NCBI GenBank assembly: GCA_001939945.1
Contig: MOEB01000018.1
Location: forward strand, 1 to 64,000
Length of the DNA: 64,000 nt
Source of the DNA: Aerophototrophica crusticola
GTDB taxonomy: Bacteria > Pseudomonadota > Alphaproteobacteria > Azospirillales > Azospirillaceae
Reading direction: 5' to 3'
The notes beneath the pieces were generated by a model, which worked only from the letters and a program-made list of their open reading frames with translations, searched no databases and had not been told where the DNA came from. Of this stretch, positions 50,944-59,392 are shown piece after piece. The position numbers and the translations under genes are program-made. Numbering within the stretch: position 1 is the first letter of the stretch; the number at the start of each line of letters is the position of its first letter.

Positions 50944-51394
50944 CGTGACCATCGCCGTCCGCCGTCTGCCCCATGCCGACGGCCTGCCCCTGCCGGCCTA
51001 TGCCACCGACCACGCCGCGGGGATGGACCTGCTGGCCGCGGTGGCCGAGCCGCTGGAGATCGCGCCGGGTGCCCGCGCCCTGGTGCCCACCGGCCTGGCC
51101 ATCGCCCTGCCAGTGGGCTACGAGGCCCAGGTGCGGCCCCGCTCCGGCCTGGCCCTGAAGCATGGCGTCACCGTCCTGAACAGCCCCGGCACGGTGGATG
51201 CCGACTATCGGGGGGAGGTGGGCGTGATCCTGGCGAACCTGGGCGCCGAACCCTTCCGCATCGAGCGCGGCATGCGCATCGCCCAGATGGTCATCGCCCG
51301 GCATGAGCGGGCGGTGTGGGCCGAGACGGACAGCTTGACGGAGACCGCCCGCGGCAGCGGCGGCTTCGGCTCCACCGGCACGGGGGCCCGCTGA
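50936..51394 (+). CDS. dut: dUTP diphosphatase
   Basis: The 152-residue trimeric dUTPase has all five motifs: 'DHAAGMDL', '[12 protein letters not shown]', '[13 protein letters not shown]', 'MRIAQMV' and the C-terminal 'GSGGFGSTG'. It hydrolyses dUTP to dUMP, keeping uracil out of DNA and feeding thymidylate synthesis. It overlaps coaBC by 8 nt. One base separates it from the Rrf2-type regulator, so the regulator is probably read from the same transcript. Confidence 0.97.
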   Translation: MPDVTIAVRRLPHADGLPLPAYATDHAAGMDLLAAVAEPLEIAPGARALVPTGLAIALPVGYEAQVRPRSGLALKHGVTVLNSPGTVDADYRGEVGVILANLGAEPFRIERGMRIAQMVIARHERAVWAETDSLTETARGSGGFGSTGTGAR

Positions 51395-51395
51395 C

Positions 51396-51851
51396 ATGCT
51401 GCGCATCTCCAAGAAGCTGATGTTCGCCATCGAGACGGTGCTGGACATCGCCTACAACGCCGGCTCGGCACCCGTGCAGTCGGCGGAGATCACCGCCCGC
51501 CAGGGCATCCCCAAGCGCTACCTGGAACAGGTGCTGCAGGCCCTGGTGCGGGCCGGGGTGCTGGCGGGGGTGCGGGGTCCGAAGGGCGGCTACCGCTTGG
51601 CCAAGGAACGCCGCCGCATCACGCTGGGGGAGATCGTTCGGGTGGTGCGTGCCCTGGAACAGGCCACCGACCCCATCGAGGAGGAGGTCGGCGCCGAGCT
51701 GGGCCGCCGCGTCGTCCGCCCCCTCTGGGCCGAATTGCAGGAAGACGTGATGGCAAGGCTTGACCGCACCACCATCGAGGAGCTGTGCGTCCGCGCCAAC
51801 CAGGCCGGCATCGCCAGCGAGGCGGCGAGCAAGCTGGATTTCAGTATTTAG
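51396..51851 (+). CDS. Rrf2-family transcriptional regulator
   Basis: The 151-residue protein has the Rrf2 winged helix: 'LMFAIETVLDIAYNAG' and 'ARQGIPKRYLEQVLQALVRAGVL', then 'GPKGGYRLAKERRRITL' as wing. The three cysteines that bind Fe-S in IscR are absent; a single Cys lies near the C-terminus ('EELCVRA'). It is therefore more like CymR-type sensors. Since cysK follows, sensing of sulfur or cysteine status is a reasonable guess. It is one base after dut. Confidence 0.88.
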   Translation: MLRISKKLMFAIETVLDIAYNAGSAPVQSAEITARQGIPKRYLEQVLQALVRAGVLAGVRGPKGGYRLAKERRRITLGEIVRVVRALEQATDPIEEEVGAELGRRVVRPLWAELQEDVMARLDRTTIEELCVRANQAGIASEAASKLDFSI

Positions 51852-51888
51852 TGTTCCTGGATGCATGCTCCGGCTTTGTTTTTTTCTG

Positions 51889-51980
51889 TCTCCCCTGCGA
51901 AAGCAGGGGCCCACAGTTCTTTACTGACGGAGATTGTGGGACCGGGATCAAAAACCGTGGGCTCCTGCTTTCGCAGGAGA
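51889..51980. repeat. Inverted repeat of CTGCGAAAGCAGG type
   Basis: Each arm is itself a hairpin (CCCTGC-GAAA-GCAGGG at 51893-51909 and CCTGC-TTTC-GCAGG at 51964-51977), and the two arms (51889-51914 and 51957-51980) pair over about 24 bp. CCCACA/TGTGGG (51911-51916 and 51935-51940) nests inside. Similar repeats are common in alphaproteobacterial intergenic DNA. It lies between the Rrf2 gene and the cysK promoter. Confidence 0.8.
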
Positions 51981-52062
51981 AGCGATAGGGACTCGCAAGC
52001 CGGGCAACCTGCCGCTCCTAGGAAACCATCCCCGATCCCATTCGCCGCCCCCGGATTCCCCC

Positions 52063-52138
52063 TGGCACGGCACGTCCGGCGGGAGTATATACAGAACGAT
52101 ACGGGGCTTTCCCCGAAATACCAATTCGGAGACGTACA
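52063..52138 (+). promoter_or_regulatory. Predicted cysK promoter and operator region
   Basis: TGGCAC (52063-52068) and TATATA (52086-52091), 17 bp apart, form a plausible promoter. Downstream are two short inverted repeats, CGGGG-CTTT-CCCCG and CCGAA/TTCGG, which could bind the neighbouring Rrf2 regulator. CGGAG precedes the ATG at 52139. Confidence 0.5.
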
Positions 52139-53101
52139 ATGTCTGCCACGCCCGAGTTCCGCGGTCGCATCTATGACAGCATCCTGGACACGGTCGGCGC
52201 CACGCCGCTGGTGCGGATGAAGCGGCTGGCCGAGCGCCACGGGGTGGTGGCCGACGTGGTCGGCAAGTGCGAGTTCTTCAATCCGCTGTCCAGCGTGAAG
52301 GACCGCATCGGCAAGGCCATGGTGGAGGCCGCCGAGGCCGAGGGCAAGATCAGCCCGGAGACCACCACCCTGGTGGAGCCCACGTCCGGCAACACCGGCA
52401 TCGCGCTGGCCTTCGTGGCCGCGGCCAAGGGCTACAAGCTGATCCTGACCATGCCGGAGAGCATGAGCCTGGAGCGGCGCAAGATGCTGAAGCTACTGGG
52501 GGCGGAGCTGGTGCTGACCCCCGCCCCGAACGGCATGAAGGGCGCCATCGCCAAGGCGGAGGAGATCGTCGCCAACACGCCGGGCGCCTATATGCTCCAG
52601 CAGTTCAAGAACGCCGCCAACCCTGCCGTGCACCGCGCCAGCACGGCGGAGGAGATCTGGAACGACACGGACGGCAAGGTGGATGCCCTCGTCTCCGGCG
52701 TCGGCACCGGCGGCACCCTGACCGGCGTGGCCCAGGTGATCAAGCAGCGCAAGCCCAGCTTCCGCGTGGTGGCGGTGGAGCCGGAGGACAGCCCCGTCCT
52801 GTCCGGCGGCCTGCCGGGCCCCCACAAGATTCAGGGCATCGGCGCCGGCTTCGTGCCGGACATCCTGGCCCGCGACCAGATCGATGAGGTGCTGCGCATC
52901 TCCAACCACCGCGCCTTCGAGCTGGCGCGGGAAGCCGCGCGGTTGGAGGGCCTCGCCATCGGCATCTCCGGCGGCGCCGCCCTGGCCGCCGCCTTCGAGC
53001 TGGGCGCCCGGCCCGACATGGCCGGCAAGCTGATCGTCACCATCCTGCCCAGCTTCGCCGAGCGCTACCTGTCCACCGCCCTGTTCGAGGGGTTGGAGTA
53101 A
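52139..53101 (+). CDS. cysK: Cysteine synthase A
   Basis: This is a 320-residue PLP-dependent O-acetylserine sulfhydrylase: Lys54 in '[11 protein letters not shown]' binds PLP, '[10 protein letters not shown]' binds the substrate, and '[11 protein letters not shown]' binds the PLP phosphate. It makes cysteine from O-acetylserine and sulfide, the endpoint of the sulfate assimilation fed by cysTWA elsewhere in the window. Length and motifs fit CysK rather than cystathionine beta-synthase. The five-hairpin element begins 3 nt after its stop codon. Confidence 0.96.
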   Translation: MSATPEFRGRIYDSILDTVGATPLVRMKRLAERHGVVADVVGKCEFFNPLSSVKDRIGKAMVEAAEAEGKISPETTTLVEPTSGNTGIALAFVAAAKGYKLILTMPESMSLERRKMLKLLGAELVLTPAPNGMKGAIAKAEEIVANTPGAYMLQQFKNAANPAVHRASTAEEIWNDTDGKVDALVSGVGTGGTLTGVAQVIKQRKPSFRVVAVEPEDSPVLSGGLPGPHKIQGIGAGFVPDILARDQIDEVLRISNHRAFELAREAARLEGLAIGISGGAALAAAFELGARPDMAGKLIVTILPSFAERYLSTALFEGLE

Positions 53102-53103
53102 TT

Positions 53104-53240
53104 CCAAGCGCATGAGTTGTTGACTCATGCGCTTGGAGGCCGGCGACTGCCGGCCCGCCCGCCCATGCGGGCGTAAGCCAAGGGCGCGGATGCGCCCGCC
53201 CGGCGCCTGAGGGAGCCGTTGATCGGTCACGATCAACGGC
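53104..53240 (-). repeat. Five-hairpin element, copy 2 (inverted orientation)
   Basis: On the plus strand the order is H5 first: CCAAGCGCATGAG with CTCATGCGCTTGG (53104-53136), then H4 GGCCGGC-GACT-GCCGGCC, H3 CGCCCGC-CCAT-GCGGGCG (53156-53173), H2 GGGCGC-GGAT-GCGCCC, and H1 ending at 53240. It is the reverse complement of copy 1 at 45.8 kb. H1 is perfectly paired here, where copy 1 has a G-T pair. Confidence 0.85.
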
Positions 53241-53344
53241 GGCCAGTATAAGCATCATGGCGGCGGCGGGCCGGGGCCTTGTGTGCCCTGGCCCGCCGCC
53301 CCACCCGGCCCCGTGCGCGTTGCCGGTACCAATGCCTGGGCCGG

Positions 53345-54196
53345 TCAGCCCTGCTCGAAATCCAACCCGATGTCGAAGTTCTTCACGCTGTGGGTCAGCC
53401 AGCCCAGGGAGATCAGGTCCACGCCCGTCTCGGCGATGGCGCGGATCGTCTCCGGCGTCACGCCGCCGCTGGCCTCCGTCACCATGCGGCCGGCCACCAT
53501 CTCCACCGCCTTCCTCAGGGTGGGCGGGTCCATGTTGTCCAGCAGCACGGCATCCACCTTCAGGGCCAGCAGCTCCGCCAGCTGGTCCAGCGTGTCCACC
53601 TCCACCTCCACCTTCACCATGTGGCCGGCGCGGGTGCGGGCGTTGGTGACCGCGGCACGCACACCCCCGGCGGCGACCAGGTGGTTGTCCTTGATCAGCA
53701 CCGCGTCATCCAGCCCATAGCGGTGGTTGCCGCCGCCGCCGACCCGCACCGCGTACTTCTCCAGCGCGCGCAGGCCGGGCGTGGTCTTGCGGGTGCAGAC
53801 GATGGTGGCGCGGGTGCCCTCGATCCGGTCCACCAGGGAACGGGTCTCCGTCGCGATGCCGCACAGCCGCCCCAGCAGGTTCAGCGCCACCCGCTCCCCC
53901 GACAGGATGGGCCGTGCCGCACCCTGCACCACGGCGATGGTGTCGCCGGGGTTGACGCGGCTGCCGTCCGGCGCCTTCACGGTGATGGACAGGGACGGGT
54001 CCAGCAGGCGGAAGGCGCTGAGCGCCGGCTCGATCCCCGCCACCACCCCCGCCTTGCGCGCCCGGAACAGGGCCGTGGCCCTGGCATCCGCCGGGACGCA
54101 CGCCTCCGTCGTCAGGTCCCCGGCAAGGCCGAGGTCCTCCTTCAACGCGGCACGGACCAGGTCTTCGTAAAGCAGGGGGTAGAGGGAGGCGGTCAT
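53345..54196 (-). CDS. nadC: Nicotinate-nucleotide pyrophosphorylase (carboxylating)
   Basis: The 283-residue quinolinate phosphoribosyltransferase makes nicotinate mononucleotide from quinolinate and PRPP. Landmarks are '[18 protein letters not shown]', '[17 protein letters not shown]', '[17 protein letters not shown]' and '[20 protein letters not shown]'. It is the third gene of nadABC, 186 nt after nadB; that gap contains a palindromic repeat. Length is normal and the active-site Arg/Lys/His residues are present. Confidence 0.96.
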   Translation of the reverse strand: MTASLYPLLYEDLVRAALKEDLGLAGDLTTEACVPADARATALFRARKAGVVAGIEPALSAFRLLDPSLSITVKAPDGSRVNPGDTIAVVQGAARPILSGERVALNLLGRLCGIATETRSLVDRIEGTRATIVCTRKTTPGLRALEKYAVRVGGGGNHRYGLDDAVLIKDNHLVAAGGVRAAVTNARTRAGHMVKVEVEVDTLDQLAELLALKVDAVLLDNMDPPTLRKAVEMVAGRMVTEASGGVTPETIRAIAETGVDLISLGWLTHSVKNFDIGLDFEQG

Positions 54197-54220
54197 CGTG
54201 GGTCCTGCAAATCTCTGATG

Positions 54221-54358
54221 TCACCCCGGCCTTGAGCCGGGGCCCTTGGGAAAGCGGAAATGCCGATGGCGCGGCAGCGGGCCTGTGGAAAGGGAACCGG
54301 GCTTTCGGTGAGCTGCATCGACCGATCCCGAGGGCCCCGGGTCAAGCCCGGGGTGACC
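54221..54358. repeat. Palindromic repeat inside the nadBC transcript
   Basis: Arms at 54221-54252 and 54327-54358 are inverted copies of about 32 bp with three mismatches. Each begins GTCACCCCGG and contains a CCCGG-n-CCGGG hairpin. The family 'GTCACCCCGG...' is widespread in alphaproteobacterial intergenic DNA. Its location between nadB and nadC would put a long hairpin in the mRNA. Confidence 0.85.
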
Positions 54359-54382
54359 TCCGGTGCCCTGCACGTTCCATCC

Positions 54383-56005
54383 TTACTCCGCCGCCACGGC
54401 GGCCGGTAGCAGGCTGCGGGCGGTCAGCACTTGGCGACGCAGCCAAGTTTCCCGCGGCTCCGGCCAATCGGTACGCGTATGGGCGCCGCGGCTTTCGGTG
54501 CGGGTGAGGGCGGCCTGGACGATTAGGCGGGAGACGAGCAGCCGGTTGCGCAGCTCCCCGGCCGTCCGGACGGTCTCCGCGCAAGGCGTGGCCGCCAGGG
54601 GCAGCCGGTCGGCCCGGCGGTGCAGGTTGGACAGGGCCGCCTGGGCCTGGGACAGGCCGGTGCCGCTGCGCACCAGCCCGGCCTGGGTGGCCAGCACGGC
54701 CCGCGCCTCATCCCCCAGCCCGCGGTCGTCGCGCAGGATGGCGGGGACCACGGGCGTTTCCACGTCGGGCGCCCGCAGCGGCCCCTCGGCCAGGATGGCG
54801 TCCGCCGCCCGCTCCGCGAAGACCAGGGCCTCCAGCAGGCTGTTGCTGGCCAGCCGGTTGGCGCCGTGCACGCCGGTGCAGGCCACCTCCCCCGCCGCGA
54901 ACAGGCCCGGCACCGCCGTGCGCCCGTCCATGTCCGTCACCACCCCGCCCATGTGGTAATGGGCCGCCGGCGCCACCGGCACCGGCTCCGCCGCCGGGTC
55001 GATGCCGGCATCGCGGCAGATGCCCGCCACCGTGGGGAACTTGGCCGCCCCGCCGCCGGCCCAGATGGCCCGCAGGTCAAGGAACACCCTCTCCCCGGCC
55101 GCCACCCGGCGGCCGATGGCTCGGGCCACCACGTCCCGGGGGGCCAGCTCCGCCAGCTCATGCTCGTCCGGCATGAAGCGGTGGCCGCGCGCGTCCAGCA
55201 GCTGGGCGCCGGCACCGCGCAGCGCCTCCGTCAACAGGGGCACCTGGCCGGGAGTAGCGGTGGCGAGGGCGGTTGGGTGGAACTGGACGAATTCCAGGTC
55301 GGCGAGGGTCGCCCCCGCCAGGGCCGCGAGGGCCAGCCCGTCGGCCGTGGCTTCGCCCGGGTTGGTGGTGTGGCGCCAGAGCTGGCCGATGCCGCCGGTG
55401 GCCAGCAACACCGTGGCGGCGCGGATGAACACCCAGCCGCTTCCGTCCTCATGCGCCAGCAGCCCGGCCACCCGGCCGCCGGCCTTCACGATCTCCCAGG
55501 CGAAGGCCCGGGTGCGCACGTCCACGTGCCCCGCTGCCCGCACCTGGGCGGACAGGTGGGCCATCAGGGTCTTGCCGGTGGCGTCCCCGCCCGCATGCAG
55601 GATGCGGAAGGCGCTGTGTGCCGCCTCCCGCCCCAGCAGCACGTTGCCGTCGGCGCCCCGGTCGGCGGGCAGCCCGTCCGCCAGCCAGCGGGACAGGCGC
55701 GCCGCCCCCTCCCGCGCCAGCAAATCGGCCACGGCGGGGTCGGTCAGCCCGGCCCCCGCCGCCACCGTGTCGGCGGCATGGCTCTCCGCGCTGTCCTCGG
55801 CGCCTAAGGCCGCGGCGATGCCGCCCTGGGCCCAGTGGCTGGACCCACCGGGCAGGTCGGCGGTCTTGGTCAGCAGGGTGACCCGGCGGGGGGCGAGGCG
55901 CAGGGCCGCCACCAGCCCGGCCATGCCGGACCCGACCACCACCACGTCCGCATCCTCGACCCTGACCGGCCCGCCGAAGGGCCGGAACGCGACGCCACCG
56001 TCCAT
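54383..56005 (-). CDS. nadB: L-aspartate oxidase
   Basis: This 540-residue FAD enzyme oxidises aspartate to iminoaspartate, which NadA converts to quinolinate. The FAD-binding motif is 'DVVVVGSGMAGLVAALRL' (about 19-36). 'GGSSHWAQGGIAAAL' and 'HPTALA' form the substrate site, and 'GLFAAGEVACTGVHGANRL' is the second FAD segment. ATG at 56005 has GGAGGG upstream; the open frame further upstream runs into nadA. It follows nadA by 29 nt. Confidence 0.96.
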   Translation of the reverse strand: MDGGVAFRPFGGPVRVEDADVVVVGSGMAGLVAALRLAPRRVTLLTKTADLPGGSSHWAQGGIAAALGAEDSAESHAADTVAAGAGLTDPAVADLLAREGAARLSRWLADGLPADRGADGNVLLGREAAHSAFRILHAGGDATGKTLMAHLSAQVRAAGHVDVRTRAFAWEIVKAGGRVAGLLAHEDGSGWVFIRAATVLLATGGIGQLWRHTTNPGEATADGLALAALAGATLADLEFVQFHPTALATATPGQVPLLTEALRGAGAQLLDARGHRFMPDEHELAELAPRDVVARAIGRRVAAGERVFLDLRAIWAGGGAAKFPTVAGICRDAGIDPAAEPVPVAPAAHYHMGGVVTDMDGRTAVPGLFAAGEVACTGVHGANRLASNSLLEALVFAERAADAILAEGPLRAPDVETPVVPAILRDDRGLGDEARAVLATQAGLVRSGTGLSQAQAALSNLHRRADRLPLAATPCAETVRTAGELRNRLLVSRLIVQAALTRTESRGAHTRTDWPEPRETWLRRQVLTARSLLPAAVAAE

Positions 56006-56034
56006 GGACGGTCCCTCCGCTCTGGAGAAAGGGC

Positions 56035-57060
56035 TTACTTCTTGCCGACGGCCAGCATCCGCTCCACCGCGCGGCGGGCGCCGTCGATGACGGACGGGTC
56101 CACCTCCACCCGCGGCTCCAGCGTCGTCAGGCTGGACAGGATGTTGGACAGGGTGATCTTCCGCATGTGCGGGCACAAATTGCAGGGCCGCACGAACTCC
56201 ACGCCCGGGTTGTTGACCGCGAGGTTGTCCGCCATGGAGCACTCGGTGATCAGCAGCACGCGGCGGGGCTGCTTGCCTTCCACATAGTCCTGCATCTTGG
56301 CGGTGGAGCCGACGAAGTCCGCCTCCGCCAGCACGTCCGGCGGGCATTCCGGGTGGGCGATGATGGTGATGTCGCCCTTGAACTGCTGCCGATAGGCGGC
56401 AAGCTGCGGGCCGCTGAACCGCTCATGCACCTCACAGGATCCGTTCCAGGTATAGACCTTCTTCTTGGTCTGGCTGGCGACCCACTTGGCCAGGTACTGG
56501 TCGGGGATGCACAGCACCTCGTCGCCGGGCAGGCTCTCGATCACTTCCACCGCGTTGCCGGACGTGATGCAGACATCGCTCTCCGCCTTCACCTCGGCCG
56601 AGGTGTTGACATAGGTGGCGATGGGCACGCCCGGATAGCGCTGGCGCAGCAGCCGCACGTCGGCCGCCGTAATGCTGTCGGCCAGGGAGCAGCCGGCCCC
56701 CATGTCGGGCATCAGCACCACCTTGGACGGGTTCAGGACCTTCGCCGTCTCCGCCATGAAGTGCACGCCGGCCAGCACGATCACGTCGGCGTCCGTCTCT
56801 GCCGCCTTCCGGGCCAGCAGCAGGCTGTCGCCCACGATGTCAGCCACCGTGTGGAATATCTCCGGCGCCTGGTAGTTGTGCGCCAGGATGACGGCGTTGC
56901 GCTCCCGCTTCAGCCGGTTGATGGCGTGCACCAGCGGGGCGTGGAACGGCCACTCCACCTCGGGGATGAAGGCCTTGATCTTCTCATAGAGCGGCCGGGT
57001 CGCCTCGGCGACGGCGGGGGTATAAGCCAGCTCCGCCGTGTCGGTCGGGAAGGCAGCCAT
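56035..57060 (-). CDS. nadA: Quinolinate synthase A
   Basis: The 341-residue 4Fe-4S enzyme condenses iminoaspartate with dihydroxyacetone phosphate to quinolinate. Conserved cysteines are in '[10 protein letters not shown]', '[11 protein letters not shown]' and '[11 protein letters not shown]', the three-Cys cluster set. '[18 protein letters not shown]' is the N-terminal substrate segment. ATG at 57060 has GGAGGAA eight bases upstream. It is the first gene of nadABC, downstream of two palindromic operators. Confidence 0.96.
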   Translation of the reverse strand: MAAFPTDTAELAYTPAVAEATRPLYEKIKAFIPEVEWPFHAPLVHAINRLKRERNAVILAHNYQAPEIFHTVADIVGDSLLLARKAAETDADVIVLAGVHFMAETAKVLNPSKVVLMPDMGAGCSLADSITAADVRLLRQRYPGVPIATYVNTSAEVKAESDVCITSGNAVEVIESLPGDEVLCIPDQYLAKWVASQTKKKVYTWNGSCEVHERFSGPQLAAYRQQFKGDITIIAHPECPPDVLAEADFVGSTAKMQDYVEGKQPRRVLLITECSMADNLAVNNPGVEFVRPCNLCPHMRKITLSNILSSLTTLEPRVEVDPSVIDGARRAVERMLAVGKK

Positions 57061-57138
57061 GGAAGCGATTCCTCCGGTAAACCAACTCATGGACCCACGC
57101 GTCAAGCCAGAGCGCCGCCGGCCTCGGCCGGAACGGAC

Positions 57139-57186
57139 TTATGCTCTAGATGAGCATTAGTGCGCTTATGCTCGCCCAGAGTATAA
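57139..57186 (-). promoter_or_regulatory. Two tandem palindromic operators upstream of nadABC
   Basis: Site 1 is TTATGCTC (57139-57146), five bases, GAGCATTA (57152-57159). Site 2 is TTATGCTC (57166-57173), five bases, GAGTATAA (57179-57186). They share the form TTATGCTC-N5-GAGyATwA with centres 27 bp apart, 79-126 bp before the nadA start. In alphaproteobacteria nadABC is reported to be controlled by the repressor NadQ, and these are good candidates for its sites. Confidence 0.75.
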
Positions 57187-57351
57187 GGGGAGTCAAGCCG
57201 GAGATTGGGAGAAGGGTATCCCGCCGTCACATTTCTTCCATGGGGCGGGCGCATGGCCCGGACGGGGTTGGATCATGGTGCGTTGCGGGATCAACAGGCA
57301 GCGCCGGGGTGGCAAATACCTTATGCTGCCCGAAAAATGCGGAGGTCCGGC

Positions 57352-58011
57352 ATGGGCTTGTCGATCCTGGTGGCGGGCGGCACGGGGCTGGTGGGGCAGG
57401 CGCTGCTGCGGCGGCTGGTGGCGGCGGATGACGTGGACCGGGTGGTCAGCCTGTCGCGACGGCCCGGCGGCGCCACCTCCCTGAAGGCCACGGAGATCCC
57501 GGCGGACTTCGTCAACCCCGCCCTGCCGCCGGGGTTCGTACCGGACGCGGCCCTGTGCGCCCTGGGCACCACCATCCGCAAGGCGGGCTCACAGCAAGCC
57601 TTCCGCGCCGTGGACCATGGCGCCGTGCTGGCCTTCGCCCGGGCGGCCCGCGCGGCGGGGGCGCGGACCTTCGCCCTCGTCTCCTCCGTCGATGCCGCCC
57701 CGGGCGCCCGGAACTTCTACCTGCGCACCAAGGGGGAGGTGGAGCGGGACTTGGCCATGCTTGGCTTCCCCGCCCTGCACATCCTCCGCCCCAGCCTGCT
57801 GCTGGGGGCGCGGCAGGAATCCCGCCCGGCGGAGCGGCTGGCCATGCTGGCCGCCCCGGCCCTGTCACCCCTGATGCTCGGACCCCTGGCCCGCTACCGC
57901 CCCATTCCCGCCGACACCGTCGCCGCCGCGCTCCTGGGCGCCGCGCGGCAGGGGCCGCCGGGCGGGGTGCACCATGACCGGGGGATCAGGCGGTTGGCGG
58001 GGGTGGGGTGA
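57352..58011 (+). CDS. NAD(P)-binding Rossmann-fold protein, NmrA/HTATIP2-like
   Basis: The 219-residue protein starts 'LSILVAGGTGLVGQALLRRL', an atypical SDR nucleotide-binding motif. It continues with 'LCALGTTIRKAGSQQAFRAV' and 'FALVSSVDAAPGARNFYLRT', where Tyr and Lys of the active-site pair are displaced ('YLRTKGEVE'). Related proteins include TIP30-like oxidoreductases. The substrate is unknown. GGAGG at 57341-57345 supports ATG 57352 over upstream in-frame codons. It is divergent from nadA. Confidence 0.85.
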   Translation: MGLSILVAGGTGLVGQALLRRLVAADDVDRVVSLSRRPGGATSLKATEIPADFVNPALPPGFVPDAALCALGTTIRKAGSQQAFRAVDHGAVLAFARAARAAGARTFALVSSVDAAPGARNFYLRTKGEVERDLAMLGFPALHILRPSLLLGARQESRPAERLAMLAAPALSPLMLGPLARYRPIPADTVAAALLGAARQGPPGGVHHDRGIRRLAGVG

Positions 58012-58046
58012 GGGGGGCACACCGCCCATTCCGCCGAGAGTGGTTC

Positions 58047-58226
58047 AAGACGAACCGCCCCACCGCGTCCCCTCCCCCTGAGGGGGAGGGACAGGGAGAG
58101 GGGTTAGGGCCTCTCCGGCAAGGGGAACCTGCGGACAGGGCCCTGCTGTCCTGGTCGTACAACCCCTCACCCTGTCCCTCTCCCCCTGGGAGAGGGGACG
58201 GGACTGCGCCGTTCGACCTGCCTGGA
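58047..58226. repeat. Large GGGGAG-type palindromic repeat
   Basis: Arms of roughly 45 bp (58067-58109 and 58160-58203) are inverted copies built of GGGAGAGGGG, GGGACAGGG and CCCCTCACCC words; a further outer pair (ACGAACCG / CCGTTCGA) extends them. It fills the gap between two convergent genes. No coding or T-run is seen. Confidence 0.75.
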
Positions 58227-58293
58227 GACAGTCGGCGCATCCTTCCTGGCGACTTGGTGCCCAAACCGAAACGAGGCGTCAGGGACAGCCCCC

Positions 58294-59121
58294 TCAATCC
58301 AGGAAGAAGTCCGGCATCAGCGGCTCGCCCGGGACCAGGGCGTACTTGTCCAGGTCGGTGACGCCGTTGGCGGCCAGGACCTCGTCGTCGATGAAGAAGT
58401 TGCCGGTGGTCTGGCGGGCGTCGCTGGTCAGGATGTACCAGGCGGCGTCGCTCATGATCTCCACGGTGCGGCAGCCCTTGGGGATCTCGCCCCCGCCCAG
58501 CATCTTCATGGCGGCGGTGGCGATGGCGGTGCGGGGCCACAGGGCGTTGACGCCCACGCCCTTCTTGCGGAACTCCTCCGCCATGCCCAGCACGCACATG
58601 CTCATGCCGTACTTGGCCATGGTATAGGCCACGTGGTTCTTGAACCAGTGGGGCGCCATGTTCAGGGGCGGCGACAGGTTCAGGATGTGGGGGTTCCGGG
58701 CGTTCAGCAGGTGCGGCAGGCAGGCCTGGGAGCAGGCATAGGTGCCGCGGGCGTTGACCTGGTGCATCAGGTCATAGCGCTTCATGGCCGTCTCCAGCGT
58801 GCCGGTCAGCTGGATGGCGCTGGCGTTGTTCACCAGGATGTCGATGCCGCCGAAGGTCTCCACCGTCTTGGCGACGGCGTCGGCGATCTGCTCCTCTTCC
58901 CGGATATCCACCTGGAGGGGCAGGGCCCGACCACCCGCAGCCTCGATCTCCGCCGCGGCGCTGTAGATGGTGCCTTCCAGCTTGGGGTGCGGGTCGCTGG
59001 TCTTGGCGGCGATGGCCACGTTGGCCCCGTCCTGCGCCGCCCGCAGCGCGATGGCCTTGCCGATGCCCCGGCTGGCCCCGGTGATGAACAGCGTCTTGCC
59101 CGCCAAGCTGCGCGCGGTCAT
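58294..59121 (-). CDS. Short-chain dehydrogenase/reductase, HSDL2-like
   Basis: This 275-residue SDR has 'LFITGASRGIGKAIALRAAQ' as cofactor motif and 'NNASAIQLTGT'. The catalytic pair is 'YTMAKYGMSM' (Tyr-x3-Lys), but the usual Ser is in 'LNLSPPLNMAPHWF', as in the hydroxysteroid dehydrogenase-like 2 group. The C-terminus ends 'PGEPLMPDFFLD'. Related bacterial proteins act on fatty acyl or alcohol substrates, and the specific role is unknown. Confidence 0.92.
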   Translation of the reverse strand: MTARSLAGKTLFITGASRGIGKAIALRAAQDGANVAIAAKTSDPHPKLEGTIYSAAAEIEAAGGRALPLQVDIREEEQIADAVAKTVETFGGIDILVNNASAIQLTGTLETAMKRYDLMHQVNARGTYACSQACLPHLLNARNPHILNLSPPLNMAPHWFKNHVAYTMAKYGMSMCVLGMAEEFRKKGVGVNALWPRTAIATAAMKMLGGGEIPKGCRTVEIMSDAAWYILTSDARQTTGNFFIDDEVLAANGVTDLDKYALVPGEPLMPDFFLD

Positions 59122-59237
59122 GGCTTTTCCCTCCCTGGTGTCCGGGCGTTGTGCCCGCTTTTGTGCCGCGGACCCTAGCGCAAGCGGTGCTGGCGCTCAA
59201 CGGCACAGGGCACCCCGTCCGCGGCGGACATCAAGGG

Positions 59238-59266
59238 CTGTGCAAGGCCGCGGACCGTGCTATAAG
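59238..59266 (+). promoter_or_regulatory. Probable promoter of tRNA-Arg
   Basis: TATAAG (59261-59266) lies 11 nt before the tRNA and a weak -35-like CTGTGC (59238-59243) is 17 bp upstream of it. Confidence 0.4.
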
Positions 59267-59277
59267 GCGGACCACGC

Positions 59278-59354
59278 GTCCCGGTAGCTCAGCAGGATAG
59301 AGCAGCGGTTTCCTAAACCGCAGGTCAGGGGTTCGAATCCCTTCCGGGACGCCA
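59278..59354 (+). tRNA. tRNA-Arg (CCT anticodon)
   Basis: Acceptor GTCCCGG pairs with CCGGGAC, the anticodon stem GCGGT/ACCGC encloses TTCCTAA with anticodon CCT, and the T arm is GGGGTTCGAATCCC. The 3' CCA is encoded. It reads AGG codons. Confidence 0.97.
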
Positions 59355-59392
59355 TCTCATTCTACCTCTTCCGCGCGCGCGATTTCGGGATC

